From Enterobacter cloacae (GTDB lineage Bacteria > Pseudomonadota > Gammaproteobacteria > Enterobacterales > Enterobacteriaceae): a stretch of DNA of 64,000 nt. Under the pieces are notes generated by a model. The model was not told the DNA's origin. It saw only the letters and a list, made by a program, of their open reading frames with translations, and did not search any database. The stretch is taken from contig AP022133.1 in NCBI GenBank assembly GCA_014169315.1, positions 2,666,001-2,730,000 of the forward strand, read 5' to 3'. The position numbers and the translations under genes are program-made. Positions 1 through 11,628 of the stretch are shown here, in pieces. How positions within the stretch are numbered: position 1 is the stretch's first letter; each line of letters begins with the position of its first letter.

Positions 1-97
1 TATTTACATGAAATGTATGCTGTTTAATTGACCTTTGCAATGCCCTGCTGCAAAAAGGTCGCCTTTTGTTGTGATCGTGTTCTCATAGTGCAGGAAA

Positions 98-406
98 GTG
101 GGTTATTTTTCCAAAAACGCTATATCCTATGGATGGAAGCAGGGTTTACGCCGAGCGGGAATTCGCGAACGTCACCCATACCAGTCCAGGCACACTTATG
201 CATGCTGGTCTCTTTCGGCAGGGGCCAACCCTTCCTTTATTGCTACTCAAATGGGTCATGAGGATTCCAGGAGGGTTTACGTAGTTTATGCCAAATGGAT
301 CGGCGATATGGACAAGGACCAGGTGACTATCATAACCAACAGAATTACGACCGGTTTGCCCCCATCACGCCCCCAGAGCGTTACGAACACGAAGAAATGC
401 CTTTGA
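98..406 (+). pseudogene. C-terminal fragment of a phage-type tyrosine recombinase
   Basis: The translated segment keeps the end of a tyrosine-recombinase catalytic domain: the box-II stretch SRHTYACWSLSAGANP, the QMGHED motif and the distal VYAKWI tyrosine region. The N-terminal arm-binding and core-binding domains and the first catalytic arginine are absent, and the reading frame opens only with a GTG inside the domain. It is therefore read as the 3' remnant of a prophage or island integrase just outside uspE. The rest of an element, if any, would lie left of this window. A full-length gene entering from the left is excluded only if its frame is broken before base 98, which I infer from the lack of upstream coding. 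Confidence 0.7.
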
Positions 407-542
407 AATCAGTGCAACTCAAGAATTACCAATAAATTTTAGTGATTTATTGATCTGGCAAAAACTTCCCCCCTGTTTGATTCAAGATATATAGGTTACT
501 CTTTTACTTACAGACTGTGGTGACAGTTGTAAGGAGACCTGT

Positions 543-1493
543 ATGGCAAAGTATCAAAATATGCTGGTGGCCATCGATCCTAACCAGGACGATCAACCCG
601 CGTTACGGCGTGCTGTGTATTTACATCAACGGATTGGTGGCAAAATCAAAGCGTTTTTGCCGATCTATGACTTCTCATACGAGATGACCACCCTTCTGTC
701 GCCTGACGAGCGTACGGCTATGCGTCAGGGAGTGATCAGTCAACGTACTGCGTGGATCCGCGAGCAGGCGAAATACTACCTCGAAGCGGGTGTCCCTATC
801 GATATTAAAGTGGTCTGGCACAACCGACCTTTCGAAGCCATTATTCAGGAAATTATTGCCGATAGGCACGACCTGCTGCTGAAAATGGCGCACCAGCACG
901 ACAAACTGGAATCCGTAATTTTCACGCCTACCGACTGGCACCTGTTGCGTAAATGCCCATGCCCGGTCTGGATGGTGAAAGACCAGCCGTGGCCTGAAGG
1001 GGGTAAAGCCGTCGTGGCTGTAAACCTGGCGAGCGAAGAGGATTATCATAATTCACTGAACGAAAAGCTGGTGAAAGAGACACTGCAGCTTGCCGAACAG
1101 GTTAACCACACCGAAGTGCATCTGGTGGGGGCTTATCCGGTCACCCCGATCAATATTGCGATTGAACTGCCTGAATTTGATCCGAGCGTCTATAACGATG
1201 CGATCCGTGGTCAGCACCTGCTGGCGATGAAAGCGTTGCGCCAGAAATTCGGTATTGATGAAAAAATGACGCACGTGGAAAAAGGGTTGCCTGAAGAAGT
1301 GATCCCGGATTTAGCAGAACACCTGCAGGCCGGGATTGTGGTACTGGGTACCATTGGCCGCACCGGTATTTCCGCCGCCTTCCTGGGGAATACTGCCGAA
1401 CAGGTAATCGACCATCTGCGCTGCGACCTGCTGGTCATCAAGCCGGATCAATACCAGACTCCGGTTGAACTGGACGATCCAGAGGACGATTGA
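543..1493 (+). CDS. uspE: Universal stress protein E
   Basis: 316 residues, the usual UspE length, made of two tandem Usp (Rossmann-like) domains, roughly residues 1-150 and 155-305. The second ends with the nucleotide-loop motif [20 protein letters not shown] and the strand DLLVIKP. Tandem Usp proteins of this group are cytoplasmic and are linked to oxidative and DNA-damage survival, motility and aggregation. The ATG follows a clear AAGGAG. It converges on pntB across a shared terminator. In E. coli K-12 uspE lies beside fnr, far from pntBA, so this adjacency marks a rearrangement relative to that genome. Confidence 0.96.
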   Translation: MAKYQNMLVAIDPNQDDQPALRRAVYLHQRIGGKIKAFLPIYDFSYEMTTLLSPDERTAMRQGVISQRTAWIREQAKYYLEAGVPIDIKVVWHNRPFEAIIQEIIADRHDLLLKMAHQHDKLESVIFTPTDWHLLRKCPCPVWMVKDQPWPEGGKAVVAVNLASEEDYHNSLNEKLVKETLQLAEQVNHTEVHLVGAYPVTPINIAIELPEFDPSVYNDAIRGQHLLAMKALRQKFGIDEKMTHVEKGLPEEVIPDLAEHLQAGIVVLGTIGRTGISAAFLGNTAEQVIDHLRCDLLVIKPDQYQTPVELDDPEDD

Positions 1494-1518
1494 GCCATAA
1501 CGTCCGGTAGCCGCCAGT

Positions 1519-1548
1519 AAAAAAAGCCGCCAAATCTGGCGGCTTTTT
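1519..1548. terminator. Bidirectional terminator between uspE and pntB
   Basis: The inverted repeat GCCGCCA / TGGCGGC is flanked by A-tract on the left and T-tract on the right, so it can act as an intrinsic terminator on both strands for the convergent uspE and pntB. Confidence 0.85.
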
Positions 1549-1562
1549 CACATCGACACAAC

Positions 1563-2954
<1,392 letters not shown>

Positions 2955-2961
2955 CTACCCC

Positions 2962-5026
<2,065 letters not shown>

Positions 5027-5971
5027 ATGAAGCTTAAGAACACACTCCTGGCGTCCGCACTTCTTTCTGCGACCGCCCTGTCTGCGAATGCCGCGACAGA
5101 GTTAACGCCGGAGCAAGCGGCAGCGTTAAAACCTTTTGACCATACGGTCATTGTGGGTCGTTATAACTCCATTGGCGATGCCGTCGCCGCCGCATCAAAA
5201 GCCGCCGATAAAAATGGTGCGGCCTCGTTTTACGTCGTTGACCAGTCTGATTATGGCAACAGCGGTAACCAGCGTGTCACCATCGCGCTGTTTAAAGACA
5301 ATGCGCCAAAAGCTGATGCGCCGAAAAATCGTGTGATTAACGGCATCGTTGAGCTGCCAAAAGATCAGGCGATTGAACTGGAACCATACGATACCGTTAC
5401 CGTTCAGGGTTTCTATCGCAGCCAGCCTGAAGTGAACGATGCCATCACCAAAGCCGCGAAAGAGAAAGGGGCTTACTCTTTCTACATCGTGCGCCAGGTC
5501 GATGCTAACCAGGGCGGCAACCAGCGTATTACCGCGTTCGTCTATAAAGAAGATGCGAAAAAACGCGTTCTGCAAAGCCCGGATGCCATCCCGGCTGACT
5601 CTGATGCAGGCCGCGCGGCAATAGCGAAAGGCGGCGAAGAAGCGAAGAAAGTTGAAATTCCTGGCGTAGCAACCTCTGCAGCACCAAGTGCTGAAGTGGG
5701 CCGTTTCTTTGAAACACAATCCACTAAAGGTGGTCGCTACTCTGTTACCCTGCCAGACGGTACCAAAATTGAAGAGCTGAACAAAACCACAGCGGCTCAG
5801 ATGGTACCATTCGACAGCATCAAGTTTACCGGCAACTACGGTAACATGACGGAAGTCTCTTACCAGGTGGCGAAGCGTGCTGCGAAGAAAGGGGCTAAAT
5901 ATTACCACATCACCCGCCAATGGCAGGAACGTGGTAACAACGTCACCATCAGTGCCGATCTGTACAAGTAA
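5027..5971 (+). CDS. ydgH: Periplasmic DUF1471-repeat protein YdgH
   Basis: 314 residues from the ATG at 5027, preceded by GAAGGA. An upstream in-frame start would place 59 residues before the signal peptide. A cleavable signal peptide (MKLKNTLLASALLSATALSANA) is followed by three DUF1471/YhcN-like units, at about residues 30-95, 110-180 and 235-314. Each has the pattern of a PF(D) start, GxY, an AAxKAAKKGA helix and a final YxxxRQ/QR strand pair. Such domains occur in envelope-stress proteins of enteric bacteria; the exact function is not known. Confidence 0.93.
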   Translation: MKLKNTLLASALLSATALSANAATELTPEQAAALKPFDHTVIVGRYNSIGDAVAAASKAADKNGAASFYVVDQSDYGNSGNQRVTIALFKDNAPKADAPKNRVINGIVELPKDQAIELEPYDTVTVQGFYRSQPEVNDAITKAAKEKGAYSFYIVRQVDANQGGNQRITAFVYKEDAKKRVLQSPDAIPADSDAGRAAIAKGGEEAKKVEIPGVATSAAPSAEVGRFFETQSTKGGRYSVTLPDGTKIEELNKTTAAQMVPFDSIKFTGNYGNMTEVSYQVAKRAAKKGAKYYHITRQWQERGNNVTISADLYK

Positions 5972-5986
5972 TAAAACCATTTAACG

Positions 5987-6012
5987 AAGGCGGCGCAATG
6001 CCGCCTTTTTTT
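5987..6012 (+). terminator. Intrinsic terminator of ydgH
   Basis: GGCGGC-GCAAT-GCCGCC hairpin followed by seven T residues, 16 bases after the ydgH stop codon. Confidence 0.88.
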
Positions 6013-6157
6013 GTAACTTTTCTTTGAATTTCTGCCGCACGTCATTGCATGCTTTCGTGACACTCCGTAAAATCCCGCGCCTTAGTGTGATCCACCATTT
6101 TTATGCGCCTGTGCGAAATAATTATTCTGGATTTGGACTTTTCATAACAGGAAGCCA

Positions 6158-7540
6158 ATGGAAAAGAAACTTGGCCTGAGTGCTTTAACTGCACTCGTTT
6201 TAAGCTCAATGCTGGGTGCAGGTGTATTCAGTTTGCCGCAGAATATGGCGGCAGTCGCAAGCCCTGCTGCGTTACTCATTGGCTGGGGCATCACGGGGGC
6301 CGGAATATTGCTGCTGGCATTCGCCATGCTGCTGCTCACCCGCATTCGCCCGGATCTGGATGGCGGTATTTTCACCTATGCCCGTGAAGGCTTCGGGGAA
6401 CTGATTGGCTTCTGTTCCGCATGGGGATACTGGCTATGCGCGGTGATCGCTAACGTCTCCTACCTGGTGATCGTTTTCTCGGCGCTCAGTTTCTTTACCG
6501 ATACCCCTGAACTGCGTTTTTTCGGTGATGGTAATACCTGGCAGTCTATTGTGGGTGCCTCGGTACTCCTGTGGGTCGTTCACTGGCTGGTTTTACGCGG
6601 TGTCCAGACGGCCGCCAGCATCAACCTGGTGGCAACACTGGCTAAGCTGGTTCCTCTCGGTCTGTTTATCGTGCTGGCGTTTATTGCGTTCCGTCTTGAC
6701 GTGTTTAAGCTTGATTTCACCGGTATCGCGCTGGGTGTACCCGTCTGGGAGCAGGTGAAAAACACGATGCTGATTACCCTGTGGGTGTTCATCGGCGTTG
6801 AAGGTGCGGTCGTGGTTTCCGCGCGCGCACGCAACAAGCGCGATGTGGGTCGTGCCACCCTGCTGGCCGTACTGGCGGCACTGGGCGTTTATCTGCTGGT
6901 GACGCTGCTGTCGCTGGGTGTGGTTGCACGTCCTGAGCTGGCAGAAATGCGTAACCCGTCGATGGCTGGATTGATGGTGAAAATGCTCGGCTCCTGGGGC
7001 GATGTGGTGATTGCTGCCGGGCTGATTGTTTCCGTCAGCGGAGCATATCTGAGCTGGACAATTATGGCCGCAGAAGTGCCATACCTTGCCGCCACGCATA
7101 AAGCGTTTCCGCGCTTATTTGCGCGTCAGAATAAAAACAGTGCGCCATCTGCGTCACTCTGGCTGACCAACATCAGCGTTCAGGTCTGTCTGGTGCTGAT
7201 CTGGCTCACAGGTTCAGACTATAACACCCTGCTGACCATCGCCTCTGAGATGATTCTGGTACCCTATTTCCTGGTGGGTGCGTATTTGTTAAAAATCGCC
7301 ACGCGCCCTGAGCACTATGCCGTTGGTGTCGGAGCCTGTATTTACGGGCTATGGTTGTTGTATGCTTCCGGCCCTATGCACCTGCTGCTGTCGGTGGTGC
7401 TGTACGCGCCGGGTCTGCTGGTGTTTATCTATGCACGCCGCACACATCAGCTGGAGAACGCGCTCAAGCGCCGTGAAATGGCTTTTATCGGACTGTTGCT
7501 GGCTGCTGCCGTACCGGCCACGTGGATGTTAATGGGATAG
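6158..7540 (+). CDS. ydgI: APC-family basic amino acid / polyamine antiporter YdgI
   Basis: 460 residues with about 12 hydrophobic helices. The start MEKKLGLSALTALVLSSMLGAGVFSLP carries the glycine-rich first helix (GAGVFSLP) typical of the APC superfamily. Family members of this ArcD type exchange arginine and ornithine or similar basic substrates across the inner membrane; the substrate here is inferred, not shown. The ATG follows ACAGGAAGCC. No catabolic arginine genes are next to it, so it is not part of a classical arcDABC operon. Confidence 0.88.
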   Translation: MEKKLGLSALTALVLSSMLGAGVFSLPQNMAAVASPAALLIGWGITGAGILLLAFAMLLLTRIRPDLDGGIFTYAREGFGELIGFCSAWGYWLCAVIANVSYLVIVFSALSFFTDTPELRFFGDGNTWQSIVGASVLLWVVHWLVLRGVQTAASINLVATLAKLVPLGLFIVLAFIAFRLDVFKLDFTGIALGVPVWEQVKNTMLITLWVFIGVEGAVVVSARARNKRDVGRATLLAVLAALGVYLLVTLLSLGVVARPELAEMRNPSMAGLMVKMLGSWGDVVIAAGLIVSVSGAYLSWTIMAAEVPYLAATHKAFPRLFARQNKNSAPSASLWLTNISVQVCLVLIWLTGSDYNTLLTIASEMILVPYFLVGAYLLKIATRPEHYAVGVGACIYGLWLLYASGPMHLLLSVVLYAPGLLVFIYARRTHQLENALKRREMAFIGLLLAAAVPATWMLMG

Positions 7541-7580
7541 CACTGTCTTTCCCATTGTTGAACTGAAAAAGGAGAATACG

Positions 7581-8303
7581 ATGGGAAACGATAAGCAACG
7601 CCCAATACTGATTACGGGTGCAGGCCGTCGCATCGGCCTCGCCCTCGCCCATCACTTTCTTAACCTTCGCCATCCGGTAATCATCAGTTACCGCCGGGAA
7701 TATCCTTCTATTGAAGGGCTACGAAAAGCCGGCGCTGTCTGCATTCAGGCTGATTTTTCAACCGATGAAGGCATTCTGGCCTTCGCCGAAAAGGTGAAAT
7801 CCACGACCGATGGTCTGCGGGCAATCATCCATAACGCCAGCGCATGGCAGGCGGAACAGCCCGGTATACCGCTCAGCGAAACGCTCTCCAGCATGCTGCA
7901 GATCCACGTTAACGCCCCGTATCTGCTGAACCATGCCCTGCAGGATCTGCTGCGCGGCCACGGCCATGCCGCTGGTGATATTATCCATTTCACCGATTAT
8001 GTCGTAGAGCGAGGAAGCGACAAGCACATCGCCTATGCAGCCAGTAAAGCCGCGCTGGATAATATGACGCGCTCATTTGCCCGCAAGCTGGCACCCGAGG
8101 TCAAAGTGAACGCCATCGCCCCGGCGATGATTTTATTCAACGAGAATGATGACGCTGAGTATCGCCAGCAGGCGCTGAACAAATCGCTGATGAAAATCGC
8201 TCCCGGCGAAAAAGAGGTGATCGATCTTGTCGATTACCTGCTCACCAGCTGCTACGTCACCGGCAGAACATTCGCGGTGGACGGTGGACGCCCACTGCGC
8301 TAG
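7581..8303 (+). CDS. folM: Dihydromonapterin / dihydrofolate reductase FolM
   Basis: 240-residue short-chain dehydrogenase. It shows the NADPH-binding start ITGAGRRIG, the HNAS structural motif, the catalytic YAASK (Tyr and Lys) and the C-terminal TGRTFAVDGG. FolM reduces dihydromonapterin to tetrahydromonapterin and has minor dihydrofolate reductase activity in the cytoplasm. The strong AAGGAG sits at normal spacing. It lies 40 bases after ydgI on the same strand and overlaps the convergent ydgC by four bases. Confidence 0.94.
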   Translation: MGNDKQRPILITGAGRRIGLALAHHFLNLRHPVIISYRREYPSIEGLRKAGAVCIQADFSTDEGILAFAEKVKSTTDGLRAIIHNASAWQAEQPGIPLSETLSSMLQIHVNAPYLLNHALQDLLRGHGHAAGDIIHFTDYVVERGSDKHIAYAASKAALDNMTRSFARKLAPEVKVNAIAPAMILFNENDDAEYRQQALNKSLMKIAPGEKEVIDLVDYLLTSCYVTGRTFAVDGGRPLR

Positions 8304-8635
8304 TGGAAACGGCTCCAGAAAAAGATCAACACCCAGGCGCTGAGGCTCCAGCACACGACCGCCCCGCCCAGCGCCAGAGGGAGACGCAGAAACCCGGTGA
8401 AATACCACAGCGACAGCAGATAGAGAAAGTAAGGGATGATTGACCACATGCCGAATACAATGGTGGCACGCAGCGCTTCCGTTCCCCGTTCAGAAGCCAC
8501 AATATAGTGCGCAATCAGCGCAAAGGTCGGGAACAGGGGGATCAGCCCGGCAATATAGTAGTTTTTCGTTTTTGCCAGAACACCAATCAGTAACACCACC
8601 AGCGCCCCCAGCGCGGCTTTAATCACCAGTCCCAT
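8300..8635 (-). CDS. ydgC: GlpM-family inner membrane protein YdgC
   Basis: 111 residues from the ATG whose product starts MGLVIKAALGA; a longer frame would add seven residues (start at 8656). There are four hydrophobic helices, roughly residues 3-22, 28-50, 60-85 and 88-108, giving a small GlpM-like integral membrane protein. GlpM was linked to alginate production in Pseudomonas; the role in enteric bacteria is unknown. It is divergent from rstA, with which it shares the upstream region. Confidence 0.92.
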   Translation of the reverse strand: MGLVIKAALGALVVLLIGVLAKTKNYYIAGLIPLFPTFALIAHYIVASERGTEALRATIVFGMWSIIPYFLYLLSLWYFTGFLRLPLALGGAVVCWSLSAWVLIFFWSRFH

Positions 8636-8702
8636 GCTTTTTCCCATAACAATCAAATAACAATATGAACCCAGAATAGCGGAATTGACGTTAATTTTGA
8701 AA

Positions 8703-8737
8703 GATTAATGGAAGGTTAAGGTTGTGCGGTGTATGTT
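8703..8737 (+). promoter_or_regulatory. PhoP-type box and -10 element of the rstA promoter
   Basis: Direct hexamer repeat GATTAA-TGGAA-GGTTAA (8703-8719), close to the PhoP consensus (T/G)GTTTA-N5-(T/G)GTTTA. It is followed after 12 bases by TATGTT (8732-8737) as the -10. This box-to--10 spacing is the classical PhoP-activated layout and is the same as at slyB in this window. rstA is a known PhoP target in E. coli and Salmonella. Confidence 0.7.
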
Positions 8738-8764
8738 GGATTTTTTCGCGATAACAGATGCTGT

Positions 8765-9481
8765 ATGAATAAGATTGTTTATGTTGAAGATGAACCCGAA
8801 GTCGGGCAATTGATCGCCGCCTATCTGGGTAAGCATGATATGGACGTTATCGTTGAGCCTCGCGGCGATCGCGCTGAAGAGGTGGTGGTACGAGAAAACC
8901 CGGATCTGGTGCTGCTGGATATCATGCTGCCCGGTAAAGATGGTATGACGCTTTGCCGCGATTTGCGCAGCCAGTGGGATGGCCCGATTGTGTTGCTGAC
9001 CTCTCTGGACAGCGATATGAACCATATCCTGTCTCTGGAAATGGGTGCCAGCGACTACATTTTGAAAACCACGCCTCCTGCCGTGCTGCTTGCCCGTTTG
9101 CGTCTTCATTTGCGTCAACGTGCCAGCATTGAGCGTGAAGCGCCTGCTCCGTCTCTGACACCGCATAAAGCCATGCGTTTTGGTACGTTGTCCATCGATC
9201 CAATCAACCGTCAGGTACTGCTTTCCGGAGAACTTATTGCCCTCTCCACGGCTGATTTTGACCTGCTATGGGAGCTGGCGACCCATGCCGGGCAAATTAT
9301 GGACAGGGATGCTCTGCTGAAGAACCTGCGTGGAGTCAGTTACGACGGGATGGATCGCAGCGTTGACGTCGCTATTTCGCGCCTGCGCAAGAAGCTGCTG
9401 GATAACGCCACGGAGCCGTACCGCATTAAAACCGTGCGTAACAAGGGTTATCTGTTCGCCCCCCACGCCTGGGAAACCTGA
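8765..9481 (+). CDS. rstA: Response regulator RstA (OmpR family)
   Basis: 238 residues from the ATG at 8765. It has a receiver domain (about 1-115) with the acidic pair EDE, the phospho-acceptor Asp in VLLDIMLPGKDG and the conserved Lys in ILKTTPP, then an OmpR-type winged helix (about 140-238) ending in the RIKTVRNKGYLF wing. RstA is phosphorylated by RstB, sits below PhoP, and affects acid, iron and envelope genes. Oddly, its partner rstB does not follow directly: a 2.1-kb AT-rich insertion separates them. Confidence 0.96.
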   Translation: MNKIVYVEDEPEVGQLIAAYLGKHDMDVIVEPRGDRAEEVVVRENPDLVLLDIMLPGKDGMTLCRDLRSQWDGPIVLLTSLDSDMNHILSLEMGASDYILKTTPPAVLLARLRLHLRQRASIEREAPAPSLTPHKAMRFGTLSIDPINRQVLLSGELIALSTADFDLLWELATHAGQIMDRDALLKNLRGVSYDGMDRSVDVAISRLRKKLLDNATEPYRIKTVRNKGYLFAPHAWET

Positions 9482-9577
9482 TGACGTTGTTATCCGAAAC
9501 CGTTTAAGCGTACGGCGTCTTCCTGACGCCATCAAAACTGGGGGTTCCCCTGGTTTCAAAGGGTTAGCATTGGATGA

Positions 9578-10036
9578 TCACCGGACACAGAAGCGCGGGT
9601 ACGCACTTTTTCGTGCCCCTGATCCAATGATATTTAGCGCACTTTTCATGCTGACGTTTTTCCCGGTTATGTGTTTTGCCGCTTCTTTCAGGGCCATGTT
9701 CATGGCTGTTGCGGTCACGGGTTTTACATTCCCCTTAACTCGATTTGATTTGCTTTGAAACACATAAATATCATCAGGATATCTTTCTTTTCTACGCTGA
9801 ATTAAATTACGAACAACATCATTCAGTTTAACGATCCTTTTCGCAAATTTTGGGGTTGCGGACAAATGTAAAAGGTTATTCTCAATATCACTGTACTTTA
9901 TACATATGACCCTTTTACATTCAGCCTTCAACATAAAGAGTGCAATCCATAAATCAGCCCACGTTGTTGAGCTTTCGTTTAATTTATTGTGTATCCACAT
10001 GAATTCTAAAAGAGTAACGTGATCAGCTTTAGCCAT
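9578..10036 (-). pseudogene. Remnant of a tyrosine-recombinase-like protein
   Basis: 152 residues with the look of the first half of a tyrosine-recombinase catalytic domain: the helix-strand pattern around CIKYSDIENNLLHL, the KRIVKLND strand and the QRRKERYPDDIYVFQS segment. The position of the first catalytic Arg appears to hold a different residue, and the box-II His/Arg and the nucleophilic Tyr are missing because the frame ends first. I read it as a decayed island integrase or a degenerate non-catalytic relative. It is AT-rich compared with rstA and rstB, as expected for acquired DNA. Family assignment rests on fold pattern only. Confidence 0.5.
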
Positions 10037-10225
10037 TAGTACAATACCAATCCACTAATTGACAGTGTTTATTATTACATCAGATCATTTCGTTTTCATC
10101 AACACCACTTGCGACAAAAGCTAAATCGTTTATTTTTAACTCAAACTCAGGGAACTTTTTCAATGAAATACAGTCTGGCAACGAACGAATATATAGCATG
10201 CTAAGTTTTTGTTTGCATCGACTCT

Positions 10226-10242
10226 TAAACACATTATAAACA
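10226..10242 (-). promoter_or_regulatory. Perfect PhoP-type box in reverse orientation upstream of mig-14
   Basis: Read on the minus strand this is TGTTTA-TAATG-TGTTTA, an exact match to the PhoP direct-repeat consensus. It lies about 40 bases upstream of a TATAAA -10 candidate (10284-10289) of the rightward mig-14 gene. PhoP boxes in reversed orientation and further upstream are, to my recollection, described for some horizontally acquired PhoP targets. A leftward promoter is the alternative, but no good leftward -10 sits at the 12-base spacing. Confidence 0.6.
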
Positions 10243-10311
10243 ACCCTCATTTGTTGATTTACTTGTTGCATCATTTATCAGAGTATAAATACATCTTTCT
10301 CAGGGTAACAT

Positions 10312-11196
10312 TTGGATAAGACAGTGAGACGCTACATTTTTGGATGGGAAGAGTGTGACCTTAATACTTACAGCCATGCTTACTCTATATATGGAGGGAG
10401 TGTATGCACACATCCAGACGTACTGACTTATCTGGCCGCTAAACAAGAAAAAAAGATTAAGTTTTTCTGCAAAAGAAAAAATGGCGCAGTGGTTTCGTCA
10501 ACTTACTCTGTTAACGATTCCCTGAGTCTCTACTCAAAATCACATCCGTTTGTTTTTGAAGACATTATATTGCCAAGCGCACCAGATTGTAAATTGGCCT
10601 TGCCATTTAAAACAAAAAAGCTATCCCCATTGCAGAAAAATTCGTTCATTAACTCCTTTGGCAACAAAATATTAAATGATGAAATATGTCATATGAAGCC
10701 AGAGTTCTCCAAAAAAACCATCAGGAAAAGAAATGGTGAACGAAACCGTTTTCTGAAACTTGGCGGAGAAATAATAGACATACAAAGTCTTTCATCAGAG
10801 ATGATCAGCGACGCATATATAAAGTTATTTAATGCACGCTGGAGTGGAAAAATCCGACCATTCCCCAGGAAAAATTTGCTTGATGCCATTGAAAAATTCA
10901 GACCTATGATTTTTGGCTCCGCCCTTTCCATCAATAAAGAAATCATAGCAATTGACTTAATTCTTAAGTCTGAATGCCCCGAGTGGATTTATTTCGATGA
11001 CATAAACGGAGGGTATGACCCTCAATACAATGAAATAGGGGCAGGAAGTATTTTGCTCTGGGAGAACTACACCCGAGCCAAAGAGATCTGTCAGAGCGAA
11101 AATAAAAAAATCATATTCTCCCTTGGGAAGTTATTTAAGGGCATGGAGTATAAAAGACAATGGTGCGACGTTCTGCCATTAAGACGCGTATTTTAA
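10312..11196 (+). CDS. mig-14: Mig-14 family protein (antimicrobial peptide resistance)
   Basis: 294 residues from a TTG with AGGG six bases upstream; an in-frame GTG four codons later is the other possible start. Family marks include GGSVCTHPDVL near the N terminus, the basic KKTIRKRNGER segment, the LFNARW motif, and WIYFDDINGGYDPQYNEIGAGSILLW in the C-terminal GNAT-like half. In Salmonella, Mig-14 is PhoP-induced, associates with the inner membrane and is needed for resistance to cathelicidin and polymyxin B and for persistence in macrophages. It is much AT-richer than its neighbours and lies inside the split rstA-rstB pair, with a PhoP box upstream. The identification is by motif memory. 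Confidence 0.75.
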   Translation: MDKTVRRYIFGWEECDLNTYSHAYSIYGGSVCTHPDVLTYLAAKQEKKIKFFCKRKNGAVVSSTYSVNDSLSLYSKSHPFVFEDIILPSAPDCKLALPFKTKKLSPLQKNSFINSFGNKILNDEICHMKPEFSKKTIRKRNGERNRFLKLGGEIIDIQSLSSEMISDAYIKLFNARWSGKIRPFPRKNLLDAIEKFRPMIFGSALSINKEIIAIDLILKSECPEWIYFDDINGGYDPQYNEIGAGSILLWENYTRAKEICQSENKKIIFSLGKLFKGMEYKRQWCDVLPLRRVF

Positions 11197-11628
11197 ACAT
11201 ATAAATACCCGCTCGAAGAGTTAGCTGAAGTGATGTCATGCCGCACGGCATCACTAAAACGTTCATTGATTGCAAATCACCGTGCTATGCCCCCGGAATA
11301 CTCAACTGCGCCACTCCTCATGGTCATATCTTCGTGATCACTCATTTACCTCTCCAGATAACGTGTAAAATATTCATTCGCTTCTTTCTTCCTGCGCGAT
11401 TTATGTCATACGTCCGCGTGCTGAATGTTGTCACCCGGAGTAAACCCTGTTTTCATAGCGACATGGAAACGCCGGGGTAGTTTTCACGTATACTCAGCCT
11501 GGATAATGCCCTGGATGGCGATCAGGTCTCGTTCCTGAGCCTGCGCGCTGGTGGAGATGTCAATCCACCATCGTGCCCCTTAAGGTAAGAGCCATGTAGT
11601 TAACAAATTGATTGTTCGGTGGTTTTTA
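11197..11628. other. Spacer between the insertion and rstB
   Basis: 432 bases without a supported gene. Just before rstB a short open frame at about 11481-11585 ends in TAA and looks like the tail of a lost coding sequence, but I cannot name it. A promoter for rstB must lie here or further upstream, because the insertion cuts it off from rstA. Confidence 0.45.

Noticed and set aside
10080..10274. Leftward 64-codon open frame in the rstA-rstB insertion
   Set aside because: It covers the PhoP box and upstream region of mig-14, and no similarity is recognised.
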